This document shows positions 1-7,445 of a stretch of DNA of 20,853 nucleotides, in pieces. The notes beneath the pieces are model-generated. The model had not been told where the DNA came from. It made no database searches and worked only from the letters and a program-made list of their open reading frames with translations. The DNA lies in the NCBI GenBank assembly GCA_002452095.1, contig DKEG01000058.1, positions 243 through 21,095 on the forward strand, given 5' to 3'. Numbering within the stretch: the stretch's first letter is position 1; each line of letters begins with the position of its first letter. The DNA comes from Bacteroidales bacterium UBA6828 (lineage in GTDB: Bacteria; Bacteroidota; Bacteroidia; Bacteroidales; Paludibacteraceae). The position numbers were made by a program, and so were the translations under genes.

Positions 1-148
1 GTCCGCGTCCCCGGCGGAAGACTGGTATCAACTTATGGGTAAACACCCGACATACTATAAGGAATCACCCGATAATAATCCGATAATAACCCGATGCTGT
101 AATACGGATTGTTATATTCTATAAAGAATCACCTACTAATCACCTACT
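1..148 (+). repeat. Tail part of a composite dispersed repeat, ending in 11-bp tandem units
   Basis: Positions 1-76 align without gaps to the reverse complement of 20401-20476, about 80% identical by eye (15 mismatches in 76). Both copies begin GTCCGCGTCCCC and share GGTAAACA and GGAATCACCCGATAAT. From 63 the sequence becomes an 11-bp tandem array: AATCACCCGAT, AATAATCCGAT, AATAACCCGAT (63-95). After a gap, AATCACCTACT occurs twice exactly (127-148). The element's 5' part would lie left of the window. This stretch is downstream of the thioesterase gene, and I see no convincing terminator in it. Confidence 0.75.
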
Positions 149-229
149 CCTGATAGTATGATGGTATGTTCAATATACACTGCTTTGTACAAATTAACCA
201 ATGTACCGCTTATATCGAACCGGCACTAT

Positions 230-733
230 CTACAAATTGATGACCTCTTCCCACGTGAGGTCGGCGGGATCGGTGGTAGAGGGGATATATCCCATCTCGG
301 CTTTGGCTTTCTCTTGCGGGAAAGTGAAATAGGTACAGAGACACTCGCAAAGCAGTTCGCCTTCGGCACTCCAGATCTCGCCGACTACATACGCCACGTT
401 GCGATGCTGCTCCTTAAGACGACCGCGAAGGGTGATATAAGGTTGGAGCGTGGAAACGGGTTTGTGGTAGCGGGTTTCCATCTTGGCTGTAACGCCTGCC
501 GTTTGCAGTTTATGGAAGACCACCCAGCCGCATACCTCGTCCAACAAGACGGCTTGGACACCACCGTGGAGCGTATTGATCCACGACTGGTGGTTTTGCG
601 TGGGATGCCATACGGAGACGACCTCGTCGCCGTCCTCATAGAAATGCATGTGGGTGCCGATAGGATTGGTCGGACAGCACCCGAAACAGTTGTAGCCCTC
701 TACCCCGAGCCAAGGGTTGTGTATCAAACGCAT
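230..733 (-). CDS. PaaI-like hotdog-fold thioesterase
   Basis: A 167-residue soluble protein of the usual length for a single-hotdog acyl-CoA thioesterase of the PaaI/4HBT type. The central helix carries the family motif: H56-G57-G58, then D65-E66 in a stretch reading HGGVQAVLLDE. In PaaI-like enzymes the acidic residue there activates water for thioester hydrolysis. A Cys/Asn-rich N-terminal segment (NCFGCCPTNPIG, residues 15-26) precedes the fold, as in many uncharacterised members. No signal peptide or membrane segment is visible, so it should be cytoplasmic. The acyl substrate cannot be read from sequence. The start at 733 is the only good one. It lies 18 bp from the head of a dispersed repeat (752-867), so its promoter must lie in or beyond that repeat, or it is reached by readthrough from the gene ending at 1012. 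No TAnnTTTG box was found close by. Confidence 0.85.
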   Translation of the reverse strand: MRLIHNPWLGVEGYNCFGCCPTNPIGTHMHFYEDGDEVVSVWHPTQNHQSWINTLHGGVQAVLLDEVCGWVVFHKLQTAGVTAKMETRYHKPVSTLQPYITLRGRLKEQHRNVAYVVGEIWSAEGELLCECLCTYFTFPQEKAKAEMGYIPSTTDPADLTWEEVINL

Positions 734-751
734 AGTTGATTGGTGTTGTTT

Positions 752-867
752 GTCCTACGCACCCTCGTCGAAAAGGGCTTGCAACATTGAAACCCGTTGC
801 ACGAGTTTAGGTTGCCGCCTTTTCGCCTCTCTGTCCAAGGAGTTCTACTCAAGCCTCAGGCTTTCGT
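752..867 (+). repeat. Head part of the composite dispersed repeat (left copy)
   Basis: This 116-bp block matches the reverse complement of 20625-20737 with about 20 substitutions and one 3-base gap (about 82% identity by eye). Shared landmarks are GTCCTA, ACATTGAAAC, ACGAGTT, CCTCTCTGTC and CAGGCTTTCGT. It is followed by a non-conserved stretch with its own hairpins: 871-880 pairs with 887-897 with one bulged base, and 923-927 pairs with 930-934. A GC-rich hairpin follows at 976-995. The right copy has the same order of parts. It lies between the thioesterase start and the stop of the Na/Pi gene and runs opposite to both. Confidence 0.8.
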
Positions 868-975
868 ATCGGAAATCCGCAAGAAAGCGGTATTTCCTTC
901 ACTACAAAATAAATTTTGCGGAGCCTCTTGAGGCGGTGCGAGAGAAATAAAGGATATTAAAGAAAACTATTTTTC

Positions 976-995
976 CGCGGGCGAGGGCGCCCGCG
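976..995. repeat. GC-rich perfect hairpin, repeat family member 1
   Basis: CGCGGGCG (976-983) pairs perfectly with CGCCCGCG (988-995) around the loop AGGG, followed by TCCCC. It lies 16 bp past the stop of the Na/Pi gene. On that gene's strand no U-tract follows the stem, so it is not a standard intrinsic terminator. Copies at 5736-5754 and 20509-20528 have A/T in place of one G/C pair in the stem. Confidence 0.8.
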
Positions 996-1011
996 TCCCC
1001 GGCGCACCTTA

Positions 1012-2715
1012 TCATTTGATGACGCGCTCGGGTTGGAGGATGACGCGGATGGATTTGCCGACGTTGATAAGATGGTCGGCGATACGCTCTGAGTCGCTGG
1101 CGAACTCCAGATACTGGGCACCGACGGTGGGGTTATACTCGTTGCGGGAGAGACGCTCCACGTTCTTGTCCGCCATTTTGTCGGTCATCTCGTCCACTAT
1201 GTCCTCCATCTTGTTTGCCTCGTTGAGGGCATCGACGCTGACCTCCATATAGGCTTTCATCACGTTTTGATAGACGGAGAAAACGCTTTCGCGCACCTGT
1301 TCGATTTCCTCTTTTACCTGCTCGGAGAATGCAAGGTTATGGTCGCGCAAGACCTCGGCATACTCGATGATATTGGTGGCATAGTCGCCGATACGCTCCA
1401 AGTCGCCGATACAGCGAATCATAGAAGACAGGTAGCGGTGGTCAACCTCATTGAGGGGCTTGGAGTTAAGACGGACGACATACTGAATGAGATAGTTATT
1501 CAGGTAGTTGAGTTGCGCTTCGTTGCGGTTGAAATCGTCTTTCTGACGGAAATCGAGGTTCGAAATCATATAAACAGCGATGTCGTAGTTGTGCATAGCG
1601 ACCGCAGCCATGTGTTCAATCTCGAGTTTGACCTGACGCACAGCGATAATAGGCGTGCGGAGCATCTTGTCGTCCACAAAATAGAAATGCGGTTTGGCAG
1701 CCTGGCCCTCCTCCTCGGAGAGGTTGTCGGGAATGATAGCACAAACGGTTTTGACCAGGAGGTTAGTAAGCGGCAAGATGATGATGACCGTGAGACAGTT
1801 GAAGATAGTATGGAACATAGCCAACTGTACCTGCGGCGCATTTGGGAACATATCCTCGAATATTGTACCGAAACTGATCTGCCCCTTGGTAACGAGATAC
1901 ATAACAAGGGCAGCAAGCAAAAAGACCACTACACCGAAGCAGTTGAAGATCAAGTGCATAAGAGCAGTACGTTTGGCATTTTTGCCACTTGTCATACCGG
2001 CAATAATCGCCACGACGCATGAACCGATATTGGAACCGAGTGTGAGATAGATACCTTGGTTGAGGGAAATAAGCCCCGTTACCACCATAGTGATTGCTAC
2101 CGAGGTCATCACGGACGAGGACTGGATAATCGCCGTAAAGATAGCCCCGATAAGCACCAAAAGAATCGGGTTGCTGATAGAGGCAAGGAAGACTTTGACC
2201 GCATCCATCCGTGCGAAATCCTCCATAGAGCCCGACATCATACCCAATCCGACGAAGAGCATACCGAAGCCCGTGAGGATACCGCCAGCCGTTTTCCACG
2301 AGTCGCGCTTGCTAAAAAGCCCGATGAATGCGCCGATACCTGCGAATGCAGCAAAGATAGTGGTAGTGGACAAACCGCCCTCGGAAGTGAGACCGAGCGC
2401 GACAATCTGCGCCGTGATAGTAGTACCGATATTGGCACCATAGATGATAGTCGCCGCCTGGCTGAGGGACATAATACCCACATTGACGAAACCGATAACC
2501 ATTACCGTAGTGGCTCCCGAAGACTGGATAGCCGCCGTACTGAGGGCACCGATACCGACACCTATCAGTTTGTTGTTTCCGACCTTGGAGAACAGAGCCT
2601 TGAGGTGCTCACTACTTGCCGATTCCAAATTGCCGGACATCATCTGGCATGCCACCAAGAAGATACCAATACCCGCAATGAGCATCAAAATAGCCGTTAT
2701 TGCCGTTACTAACAT
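1012..2715 (-). CDS. Na+/phosphate cotransporter family protein with C-terminal PhoU-like domain
   Basis: A 567-residue inner-membrane protein. The N-terminal ~345 residues are very hydrophobic and contain the two inverted PNaS repeats of the SLC34/NptA-YjbB family. The paired signature motifs are QSSGATT (64-70) with GANIGTT (93-99), and QSSSVMTS (198-205) with a matching GSNIGS further on. The family moves phosphate coupled to Na+; bacterial members such as YjbB can export phosphate. After a cytoplasmic linker with EEEG, residues ~355-560 form a helical PhoU-like region with two metal-binding-type motifs (DLERIGDYATNI and SDSERIADHLINV), the usual architecture in Bacteroidota. The start at 2715 directly opens the first membrane helix. 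It lies 48 bp after the stop of the receiver/ATP-grasp gene with no evident promoter or terminator between, so the two may be cotranscribed. Direction of transport cannot be told from sequence. Confidence 0.92.
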   Translation of the reverse strand: MLVTAITAILMLIAGIGIFLVACQMMSGNLESASSEHLKALFSKVGNNKLIGVGIGALSTAAIQSSGATTVMVIGFVNVGIMSLSQAATIIYGANIGTTITAQIVALGLTSEGGLSTTTIFAAFAGIGAFIGLFSKRDSWKTAGGILTGFGMLFVGLGMMSGSMEDFARMDAVKVFLASISNPILLVLIGAIFTAIIQSSSVMTSVAITMVVTGLISLNQGIYLTLGSNIGSCVVAIIAGMTSGKNAKRTALMHLIFNCFGVVVFLLAALVMYLVTKGQISFGTIFEDMFPNAPQVQLAMFHTIFNCLTVIIILPLTNLLVKTVCAIIPDNLSEEEGQAAKPHFYFVDDKMLRTPIIAVRQVKLEIEHMAAVAMHNYDIAVYMISNLDFRQKDDFNRNEAQLNYLNNYLIQYVVRLNSKPLNEVDHRYLSSMIRCIGDLERIGDYATNIIEYAEVLRDHNLAFSEQVKEEIEQVRESVFSVYQNVMKAYMEVSVDALNEANKMEDIVDEMTDKMADKNVERLSRNEYNPTVGAQYLEFASDSERIADHLINVGKSIRVILQPERVIK

Positions 2716-2763
2716 ATTTATTGTATAGTTTTTTTATAGAAGTTCTAGAGGTTCTAGTATAAT

Positions 2764-5697
2764 CTAGGATTTGATTAGGGCGTGGTTTTTGAAGCCGTCG
2801 ATGTAGATCTGCAAGGGCTTTTCGAAACGCACGTGGCGGACCAGGTCGGTCTCTTCAATAGCAGGTAGAGCGTCCAATTGCGCCGCATTGAACGTATCTT
2901 GCGGACGCGCAAACGAGTCCACATTGATATATCCGACATTGAAAGAGGTCATATTCTGGAAGAAATGGGAGCCCTGACTCGGATCGATACGGAAATCGGG
3001 CAGGCTGCACTCCACCAGGGCTTTCGCCTCACTGATGTCGCTCCACTGAACCGGCACCCCGAGCGTAGGAATCTGCGAGCCCCAACGTCCGTATCCGATA
3101 AGGACATAATTACGCCCCTCCTGCCGCATACGCGCGTTCCACGCACGCAAAGTGTCCGCCATCTCTCGCGTGCGCAATATATTAAAATTATCCCGACGAA
3201 GATAAATTACATCGGTAATTCCTTCTACTTCGCCTACTCCGAGAGCACTATCCGAGCAGATAATCGGTGCGCTTTCATCTATATTTTTCCAGTCCACCTT
3301 CGCTGTCAGTCCGTCCGCTGAAATGGGGCGAATCTGCAAGACATTGAAGATAGCGGGTTCCTGCATCAGATTGGCAGCAAACTCGATTTCCACCGGGCAT
3401 TTGATTTCCGCTGCAGCAATATCCAACAGGTGCGAAACGATGTCTGCCAATGGGAACGTGTTGAATTTCAATATGGGGGCAAACGTGAGACAACGCGATC
3501 CAGAGACATAGCACGAATCCACCATACGCATATTCTCGTAATCAAACGTGGATGCCACCTTCTTAAGGGACTCGAACTGCTCACAATCCGCCACGGAGAA
3601 ACGCTGCAGATTGACCGCATCATCAATAGAAGTCTTGAACCGCTCGGGGGCAAGGCAGAGGGCAAGCATGGTCTGCTGGGTCTCGCGCATAGCCAAATCG
3701 GGCGTGGAGGTCTGCATTACGTGCTTCGGGTAGCGAGGCGAGAAACGGAGTACCTGCTCGCCGTCCACCACGGTTTTGCCCAGACCATACGCCACCTTGA
3801 CGATACCGTCCTCGGGTTTCTCGTAGCCGACGGGGTAAAAATTGATGCTGCGTGCCACACCGCTGATGGTCGGAAAGTAGTAATTTCCTTCGGTTTCACC
3901 GCATACTTCCTGCACCACAATCGCCATTTTCTCCTCGGAAAGGACATTGGCAGTGGAAGCGATATAGCCACGCGAGGCAGAGAAATAGACCGAAGCATAG
4001 ACCGACTTGATCGCCTTGCTGAGCAGACGCAGTTGCTGGTCCTCGTTCTCGGTATGGGGAATCATATAGGTGGAATAGACACCTGCAAACGGCTGATAGT
4101 AGGAGTCTTCCAACTTACTGGACGAGCGCACCGCCAAGGGGCGGTGTGCCACACGGATAAACCGACGCAACGCCTCGGTAAGGTCTTGCGGCAACGTGGA
4201 CGCCACGAACTCGGACAATATCTCGTCGTCGGAAATATCCGAATTGATAACGTATTGCAGCCCGTTGTCGTGGATAAACGTATCGAAGGAATCGGTGGTT
4301 ATTACGAATGTACGGGGTACGAGAACACGCACATTCTCCCAGCGGTCGTAGAGGTCGTATTTCTGCAAGATATGGTTGAGAAACGCCAGTCCGCGTCCTT
4401 TACCGCCCAACGCCCCGGCACCATACCGCGCGAACCAGATCGTATCATTGTAGGTATCGGGGTGGTATTTTGCGACTACGCCGAGTGCCTGATTGATACG
4501 GTAGTCGTGAATGGTCTTGATATTGATAGCACGGATATGCTCAATATCCGAGTCGTCCTTGATAGTAAGCGGACTCACCTGTTTGCCCACTGCAAAAAGC
4601 CCACGCGCAAAGAGCCACTTACTCAGGTAGTTGTTGTCCGACAAGCGACGGAACGCACGGGGCGAAATGGTAGAAATAATATGCTCAAAGCCCTCCAGAT
4701 CGTTGGCACGCGCTATCTCCCCACCCGTGTCCGGATCAATAGCCACAAAGTCGCCGAAACCGAACTCCCGCCCGATATATTCACTCAGTTCCTGAGTAAG
4801 CGTCTTTGATTTCTTAACAATAAAGCCCACGTGCAACTGATTGGCAATAAGCCGCATAGACTCTTGCGAGGATTGCAAAAGGAACGGCATAGTGGGGTTG
4901 TCGGCACGTATGATACGGCACAAATCGACACCCGCATCGAGTTTTTCCGCCGACGAGGGGTCGCCCTTGTGTACCACAAAGCCGATGTCGGAGATGACAC
5001 CAATGATATTGTCGCGATAGCGGTTGTAGAGCGCGAGTGCCTCGTCGTAGCAGGTAGCCATCAGCACCTTGGGCCGCGCACGCTTGCGCAGGAGTTGCTG
5101 CTTCTCGTTGAGCGCATCGCGAATGGCGATGCTGTTCTGCTGGAGTACCAGTTTATACAACAACGGCAAATAGGTGGAATAGTAGCGCACCGAATCCTCG
5201 ACCAAGATAATCGCCCGCACCCCTTCCTCGAGAATGTCGTGGTCGGCATTCATACGGTCTTCGAGCAGTTTGATAATGGCGATAATGAGGTCGGCGGAGT
5301 TGTTCCAACAGAAAAAATAGTCAATGTACTGCCGTTTGTGGTCGGCAATATTGCGATAGGTCTGTTTGGAAAAAGCAGAGAGCAACACGATGGGAGTATC
5401 GGGGGAGAGACGTTTCATACTCTCTGCAAAATCGAACACATCGAGACTGCCGGCATTGTTCATCGTAATGACAAGGTCGAACTGCTCGCCCTGCTGCGCC
5501 ATTCCGAGAGCCTGCACCGTGGTCTCCGCACGGAGAATAGCGGGCGGATTGCTCAAGTTGAGCGAGGCATATTCCTGTGCAATCTGCACATCAATATGCC
5601 CGTCTTCCTCCAAAGCAAAACTATCATAGTTATTGCAAACAAGGAGGATACGCCGTACCCTCCGCACCATAAGTGATGTATAATCGCCGCTTTCCAT
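2764..5697 (-). CDS. Two receiver-like domains fused to a pyruvate-phosphate-dikinase-type ATP-grasp domain
   Basis: A 977-residue cytoplasmic protein. Residues ~15-145 look like a response-regulator receiver with its active site lost: there is no acidic pair after ILLV, and TMN stands where the phospho-Asp should be. Residues ~162-310 look like an intact receiver: E167/D168, phospho-acceptor candidate D237 (GVISDIGF), S276/S277, and K295/K296 (FIVKKS). Residues ~415-750 resemble the PPDK/PEP-synthase N-terminal ATP-binding domain, with GALGGKGRGL near 428-437 and RSSSKLED at 524-531. The swivelling phosphohistidine domain and the C-terminal PEP/pyruvate TIM barrel of true PEP synthase or PPDK are not seen; residues ~750-977 have no obvious relatives I can name. 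Annotation as PEP synthase would therefore be misleading. It is probably a phosphorylation-controlled ATP-dependent enzyme or phosphotransfer regulator, substrate unknown. It follows gdhA after a terminator. Confidence 0.8.
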   Translation of the reverse strand: MESGDYTSLMVRRVRRILLVCNNYDSFALEEDGHIDVQIAQEYASLNLSNPPAILRAETTVQALGMAQQGEQFDLVITMNNAGSLDVFDFAESMKRLSPDTPIVLLSAFSKQTYRNIADHKRQYIDYFFCWNNSADLIIAIIKLLEDRMNADHDILEEGVRAIILVEDSVRYYSTYLPLLYKLVLQQNSIAIRDALNEKQQLLRKRARPKVLMATCYDEALALYNRYRDNIIGVISDIGFVVHKGDPSSAEKLDAGVDLCRIIRADNPTMPFLLQSSQESMRLIANQLHVGFIVKKSKTLTQELSEYIGREFGFGDFVAIDPDTGGEIARANDLEGFEHIISTISPRAFRRLSDNNYLSKWLFARGLFAVGKQVSPLTIKDDSDIEHIRAINIKTIHDYRINQALGVVAKYHPDTYNDTIWFARYGAGALGGKGRGLAFLNHILQKYDLYDRWENVRVLVPRTFVITTDSFDTFIHDNGLQYVINSDISDDEILSEFVASTLPQDLTEALRRFIRVAHRPLAVRSSSKLEDSYYQPFAGVYSTYMIPHTENEDQQLRLLSKAIKSVYASVYFSASRGYIASTANVLSEEKMAIVVQEVCGETEGNYYFPTISGVARSINFYPVGYEKPEDGIVKVAYGLGKTVVDGEQVLRFSPRYPKHVMQTSTPDLAMRETQQTMLALCLAPERFKTSIDDAVNLQRFSVADCEQFESLKKVASTFDYENMRMVDSCYVSGSRCLTFAPILKFNTFPLADIVSHLLDIAAAEIKCPVEIEFAANLMQEPAIFNVLQIRPISADGLTAKVDWKNIDESAPIICSDSALGVGEVEGITDVIYLRRDNFNILRTREMADTLRAWNARMRQEGRNYVLIGYGRWGSQIPTLGVPVQWSDISEAKALVECSLPDFRIDPSQGSHFFQNMTSFNVGYINVDSFARPQDTFNAAQLDALPAIEETDLVRHVRFEKPLQIYIDGFKNHALIKS

Positions 5698-5735
5698 TGA
5701 TTATCTTAAACCAATATAACTATGCTGTATATTTC

Positions 5736-5754
5736 CGCGGACGAGGCGTCCGCG
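5736..5754. repeat. GC-rich perfect hairpin, repeat family member 2
   Basis: CGCGGACG (5736-5743) pairs perfectly with CGTCCGCG (5747-5754) around the loop AGG. It sits between the gdhA terminator and the start at 5697, in the presumed 5' region of the receiver/ATP-grasp gene. Neither the head nor the tail of the composite repeat is present here, so this is a solo hairpin. Confidence 0.8.
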
Positions 5755-5774
5755 TCACCGATAACTACAAAATA

Positions 5775-5814
5775 ACAAGAGACTGTCTGACTTAAATATC
5801 AGACAGCCTCTTGT
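5775..5814 (-). terminator. Intrinsic terminator of gdhA
   Basis: ACAAGAG-A-CTGTCTGA (5775-5790) pairs with TCAGACAG-C-CTCTTGT (5799-5814), leaving one A/C mismatch and an 8-base loop. On the minus strand the stem begins 8 bases after the gdhA stop and is followed by TTATTTT. The core GAGGCTGTCT is shared with the hairpin at the right edge. Confidence 0.85.
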
Positions 5815-5821
5815 ATCTTTA

Positions 5822-7180
5822 TTACACTATACCCTGCTCTACTATGGCATTAGCCACTTTCATAAAGCCGGCAATATTGGCACCCTTGACATAGTTGATA
5901 TATCCGTCCTGCTCCGTGCCGTATTTGAGGCACGCTGCGTGGATGTCCGCCATAATGGTATGCAAGCGCTCGTCCACCTCTTCGGCAGTCCATTTGAGAC
6001 GCATAGAGTTCTGCGTCATCTCCAAGCCCGAGGTAGCCACACCGCCGGCATTGCTTGCCTTACCCGGGCTGTAGAGGATATGCGCCTGCTGGAAAAGTGC
6101 GATGGCTTCGGGCGTAGTAGGCATATTCGCGCCCTCAACCACACAGGTGCAACCATTTTTGAGCAGTTGCTCCGCATCGTGCTTCTCCACCTCGTTTTGG
6201 GTAGCGCACGGCATAGCGATGTCGCAGGGAATACCCCATGGACGCTGTCCCTCGAAATACTGTGCGGTCGGATATTTGGACACATACTCCTTGATACGCC
6301 CGCGGCGGATATTTTTTAACTCAAATACATAAGCCATTTTCTCCTCGGTCATACCATCGGGATCGTAAACAAATCCGTTGGAATCGCTCAAAGTAAGCAC
6401 TTTGGCACCGAGACGCATCGCTTTCTGCGCAGCAAACTGCGCCACGTTGCCCGCACCGGAGATACAAACACGCTTGCCCTCGAAAGTCTCACCGCGGGTA
6501 GCCAGCATTGCCTGTGCAAAATAGCATACACCGTAGCCCGTAGCCTCGGGACGCATCAGGCTTCCGCCCCAGTTCTGCCCCTTGCCCGTGAGTGTACCTG
6601 TAAACTCGTCACGGAGACGTTTGTACTGACCGAACATATAGCCTATCTCGCGTCCGCCTACACCAATATCCCCCGCAGGGACATCGGTATCGGCACCAAT
6701 ATGGCGTTGCAATTCGGTCATAAACGACTGGCAGAAACGCATCACCTCGGCATCGGATTTGCCGCGCGGCGAGAAATCGGAACCGCCTTTCGCACCGCCC
6801 ATCGGAAGAGTGGTCAGTGCATTCTTGAACGTCTGCTCGAAAGCGAGGAACTTCATAATGCTCAGATTGACACTGCTATGGAAACGGATACCGCCTTTGT
6901 ACGGACCGATGGCACTATTCATCTGAACACGAAAACCGCGGTTGATTTGCACCTCACCGCGGTCGTCCACCCAAGGCACACGGAACATAATCACGCGTTC
7001 GGGCTCTACCATACGTTCCAACACTTTCTGCTCGCGCAGATACGGATACGCCATCACCATCGGTGCAACGCTTTCCAGCACTTCCTTTACTGCCTGGTGA
7101 AACTCGCTTTCACCGGGATTCTTTTGTACGAGGGCCGCCATAAAACCGTCCACGTACGCTTGTGTTACCTTGTCCAACAT
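5822..7180 (-). CDS. gdhA: NADP-type glutamate dehydrogenase
   Basis: A 452-residue protein, the normal size for hexameric bacterial GDH. It catalyses reductive amination of 2-oxoglutarate to glutamate with ammonium in the cytoplasm. Visible motifs: GPYKGGIRFH (92-101), the catalytic-lysine region PMGGAKGGSDF with K131, GDIGVGGREIGYM (170-182), and a dinucleotide-binding GAGNVA (242-247). The overall sequence is closest to the E. coli GdhA type, usually NADPH-dependent; the cofactor is inferred from family. The reading frame stays open upstream to 7276. I chose MLDKVT at 7180 because it begins where family alignment begins, and because the -7 box of the promoter (7264-7271) lies inside the upstream extension. 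No Shine-Dalgarno is visible before the start. The gene is monocistronic: own promoter, ~75-base leader, own terminator. Confidence 0.96.
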   Translation of the reverse strand: MLDKVTQAYVDGFMAALVQKNPGESEFHQAVKEVLESVAPMVMAYPYLREQKVLERMVEPERVIMFRVPWVDDRGEVQINRGFRVQMNSAIGPYKGGIRFHSSVNLSIMKFLAFEQTFKNALTTLPMGGAKGGSDFSPRGKSDAEVMRFCQSFMTELQRHIGADTDVPAGDIGVGGREIGYMFGQYKRLRDEFTGTLTGKGQNWGGSLMRPEATGYGVCYFAQAMLATRGETFEGKRVCISGAGNVAQFAAQKAMRLGAKVLTLSDSNGFVYDPDGMTEEKMAYVFELKNIRRGRIKEYVSKYPTAQYFEGQRPWGIPCDIAMPCATQNEVEKHDAEQLLKNGCTCVVEGANMPTTPEAIALFQQAHILYSPGKASNAGGVATSGLEMTQNSMRLKWTAEEVDERLHTIMADIHAACLKYGTEQDGYINYVKGANIAGFMKVANAIVEQGIV

Positions 7181-7263
7181 AAGACTAATACTATTTAGAG
7201 AGTTTGGTTGTACCGAAATTGCATCCGTTCCGCCCCGAAAAGCGAACCCCGCGAAATCAGCGA

Positions 7264-7295
7264 CAAAGGTACACATTTTTTTTCATTCTCACAAC
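7264..7295 (-). promoter_or_regulatory. gdhA promoter (Bacteroidota type)
   Basis: On the minus strand TACCTTTG (7271-7264) matches the Bacteroidota -7 consensus TAnnTTTG. A TTGTG lies about 20 bp upstream, around 7290-7295. The A-rich stretch between them matches that in the cobalamin promoter. The predicted leader is about 75 bases. Confidence 0.75.
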
Positions 7296-7300
7296 ACAAA

Positions 7301-7320
7301 AAAGAGGGTGTCTAACAAGT
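7301..7320. repeat. Solitary half of a terminator-type hairpin
   Basis: These 20 bases match 20821-20840 at 19 of 20 positions (AAAGAGGSTGTCTAACAAGT, S marking the difference). The pairing second arm present at the right edge is absent here. It lies just upstream of the gdhA promoter. It looks like a remnant of a duplicated terminator. Confidence 0.6.
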
Positions 7321-7359
7321 TAAAAAGAATACCTGTTCTTCAGAAAAAGATTGCTCTTG

Positions 7360-7380
7360 ACGACGCGAGCCGCGTCGTCT
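7360..7380. other. GC-rich perfect hairpin of a different sequence
   Basis: GACGACGCG (7360-7368) pairs perfectly with CGCGTCGTC (7372-7380) around AGC. It resembles the other GC-rich hairpins in design (8-9 bp stem, short A-G-start loop) but not in stem sequence. It lies between the cobalamin operon terminator and the gdhA promoter. No U-tract follows on either strand. Confidence 0.6.
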
Positions 7381-7392
7381 CCCACCAAAATA

Positions 7393-7423
7393 AGGGACTG
7401 CCTACACTTGTCAGGCAGTCCCT
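7393..7423 (-). terminator. Intrinsic terminator of the cobalamin operon
   Basis: AGGGACTGCCT (7393-7403) pairs perfectly with AGGCAGTCCCT (7413-7423) around a 9-base loop. On the minus strand it begins 22 bases after the stop of the DUF4465-type gene and is followed by TTATTTT. Read on the plus strand, its loop ACACTTGTC nearly matches that of the right-edge hairpin read on the minus strand. Confidence 0.85.
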
Positions 7424-7445
7424 AAAGAATGTTTTTGAGCAGTGA

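Noticed and set aside
158..739. Plus-strand open frame of 193 codons opposite the thioesterase
   Set aside because: The minus strand has the hotdog HGG motif and family length; the plus frame is its shadow.
976..995. Intrinsic terminator for the Na/Pi gene
   Set aside because: On the minus strand the stem is followed by an A-rich stretch, not a U-tract; transcription may still end there by another means.
3430..4809. Long plus-strand open frame (459 codons) opposite the receiver/ATP-grasp gene
   Set aside because: It is antisense to a clearly coding, domain-bearing gene, and its translation shows no recognisable domain.
7181..7276. Upstream in-frame extension of gdhA to an ATG at 7276
   Set aside because: It would place the -7 promoter box inside the coding region and adds 32 residues not found in the family.
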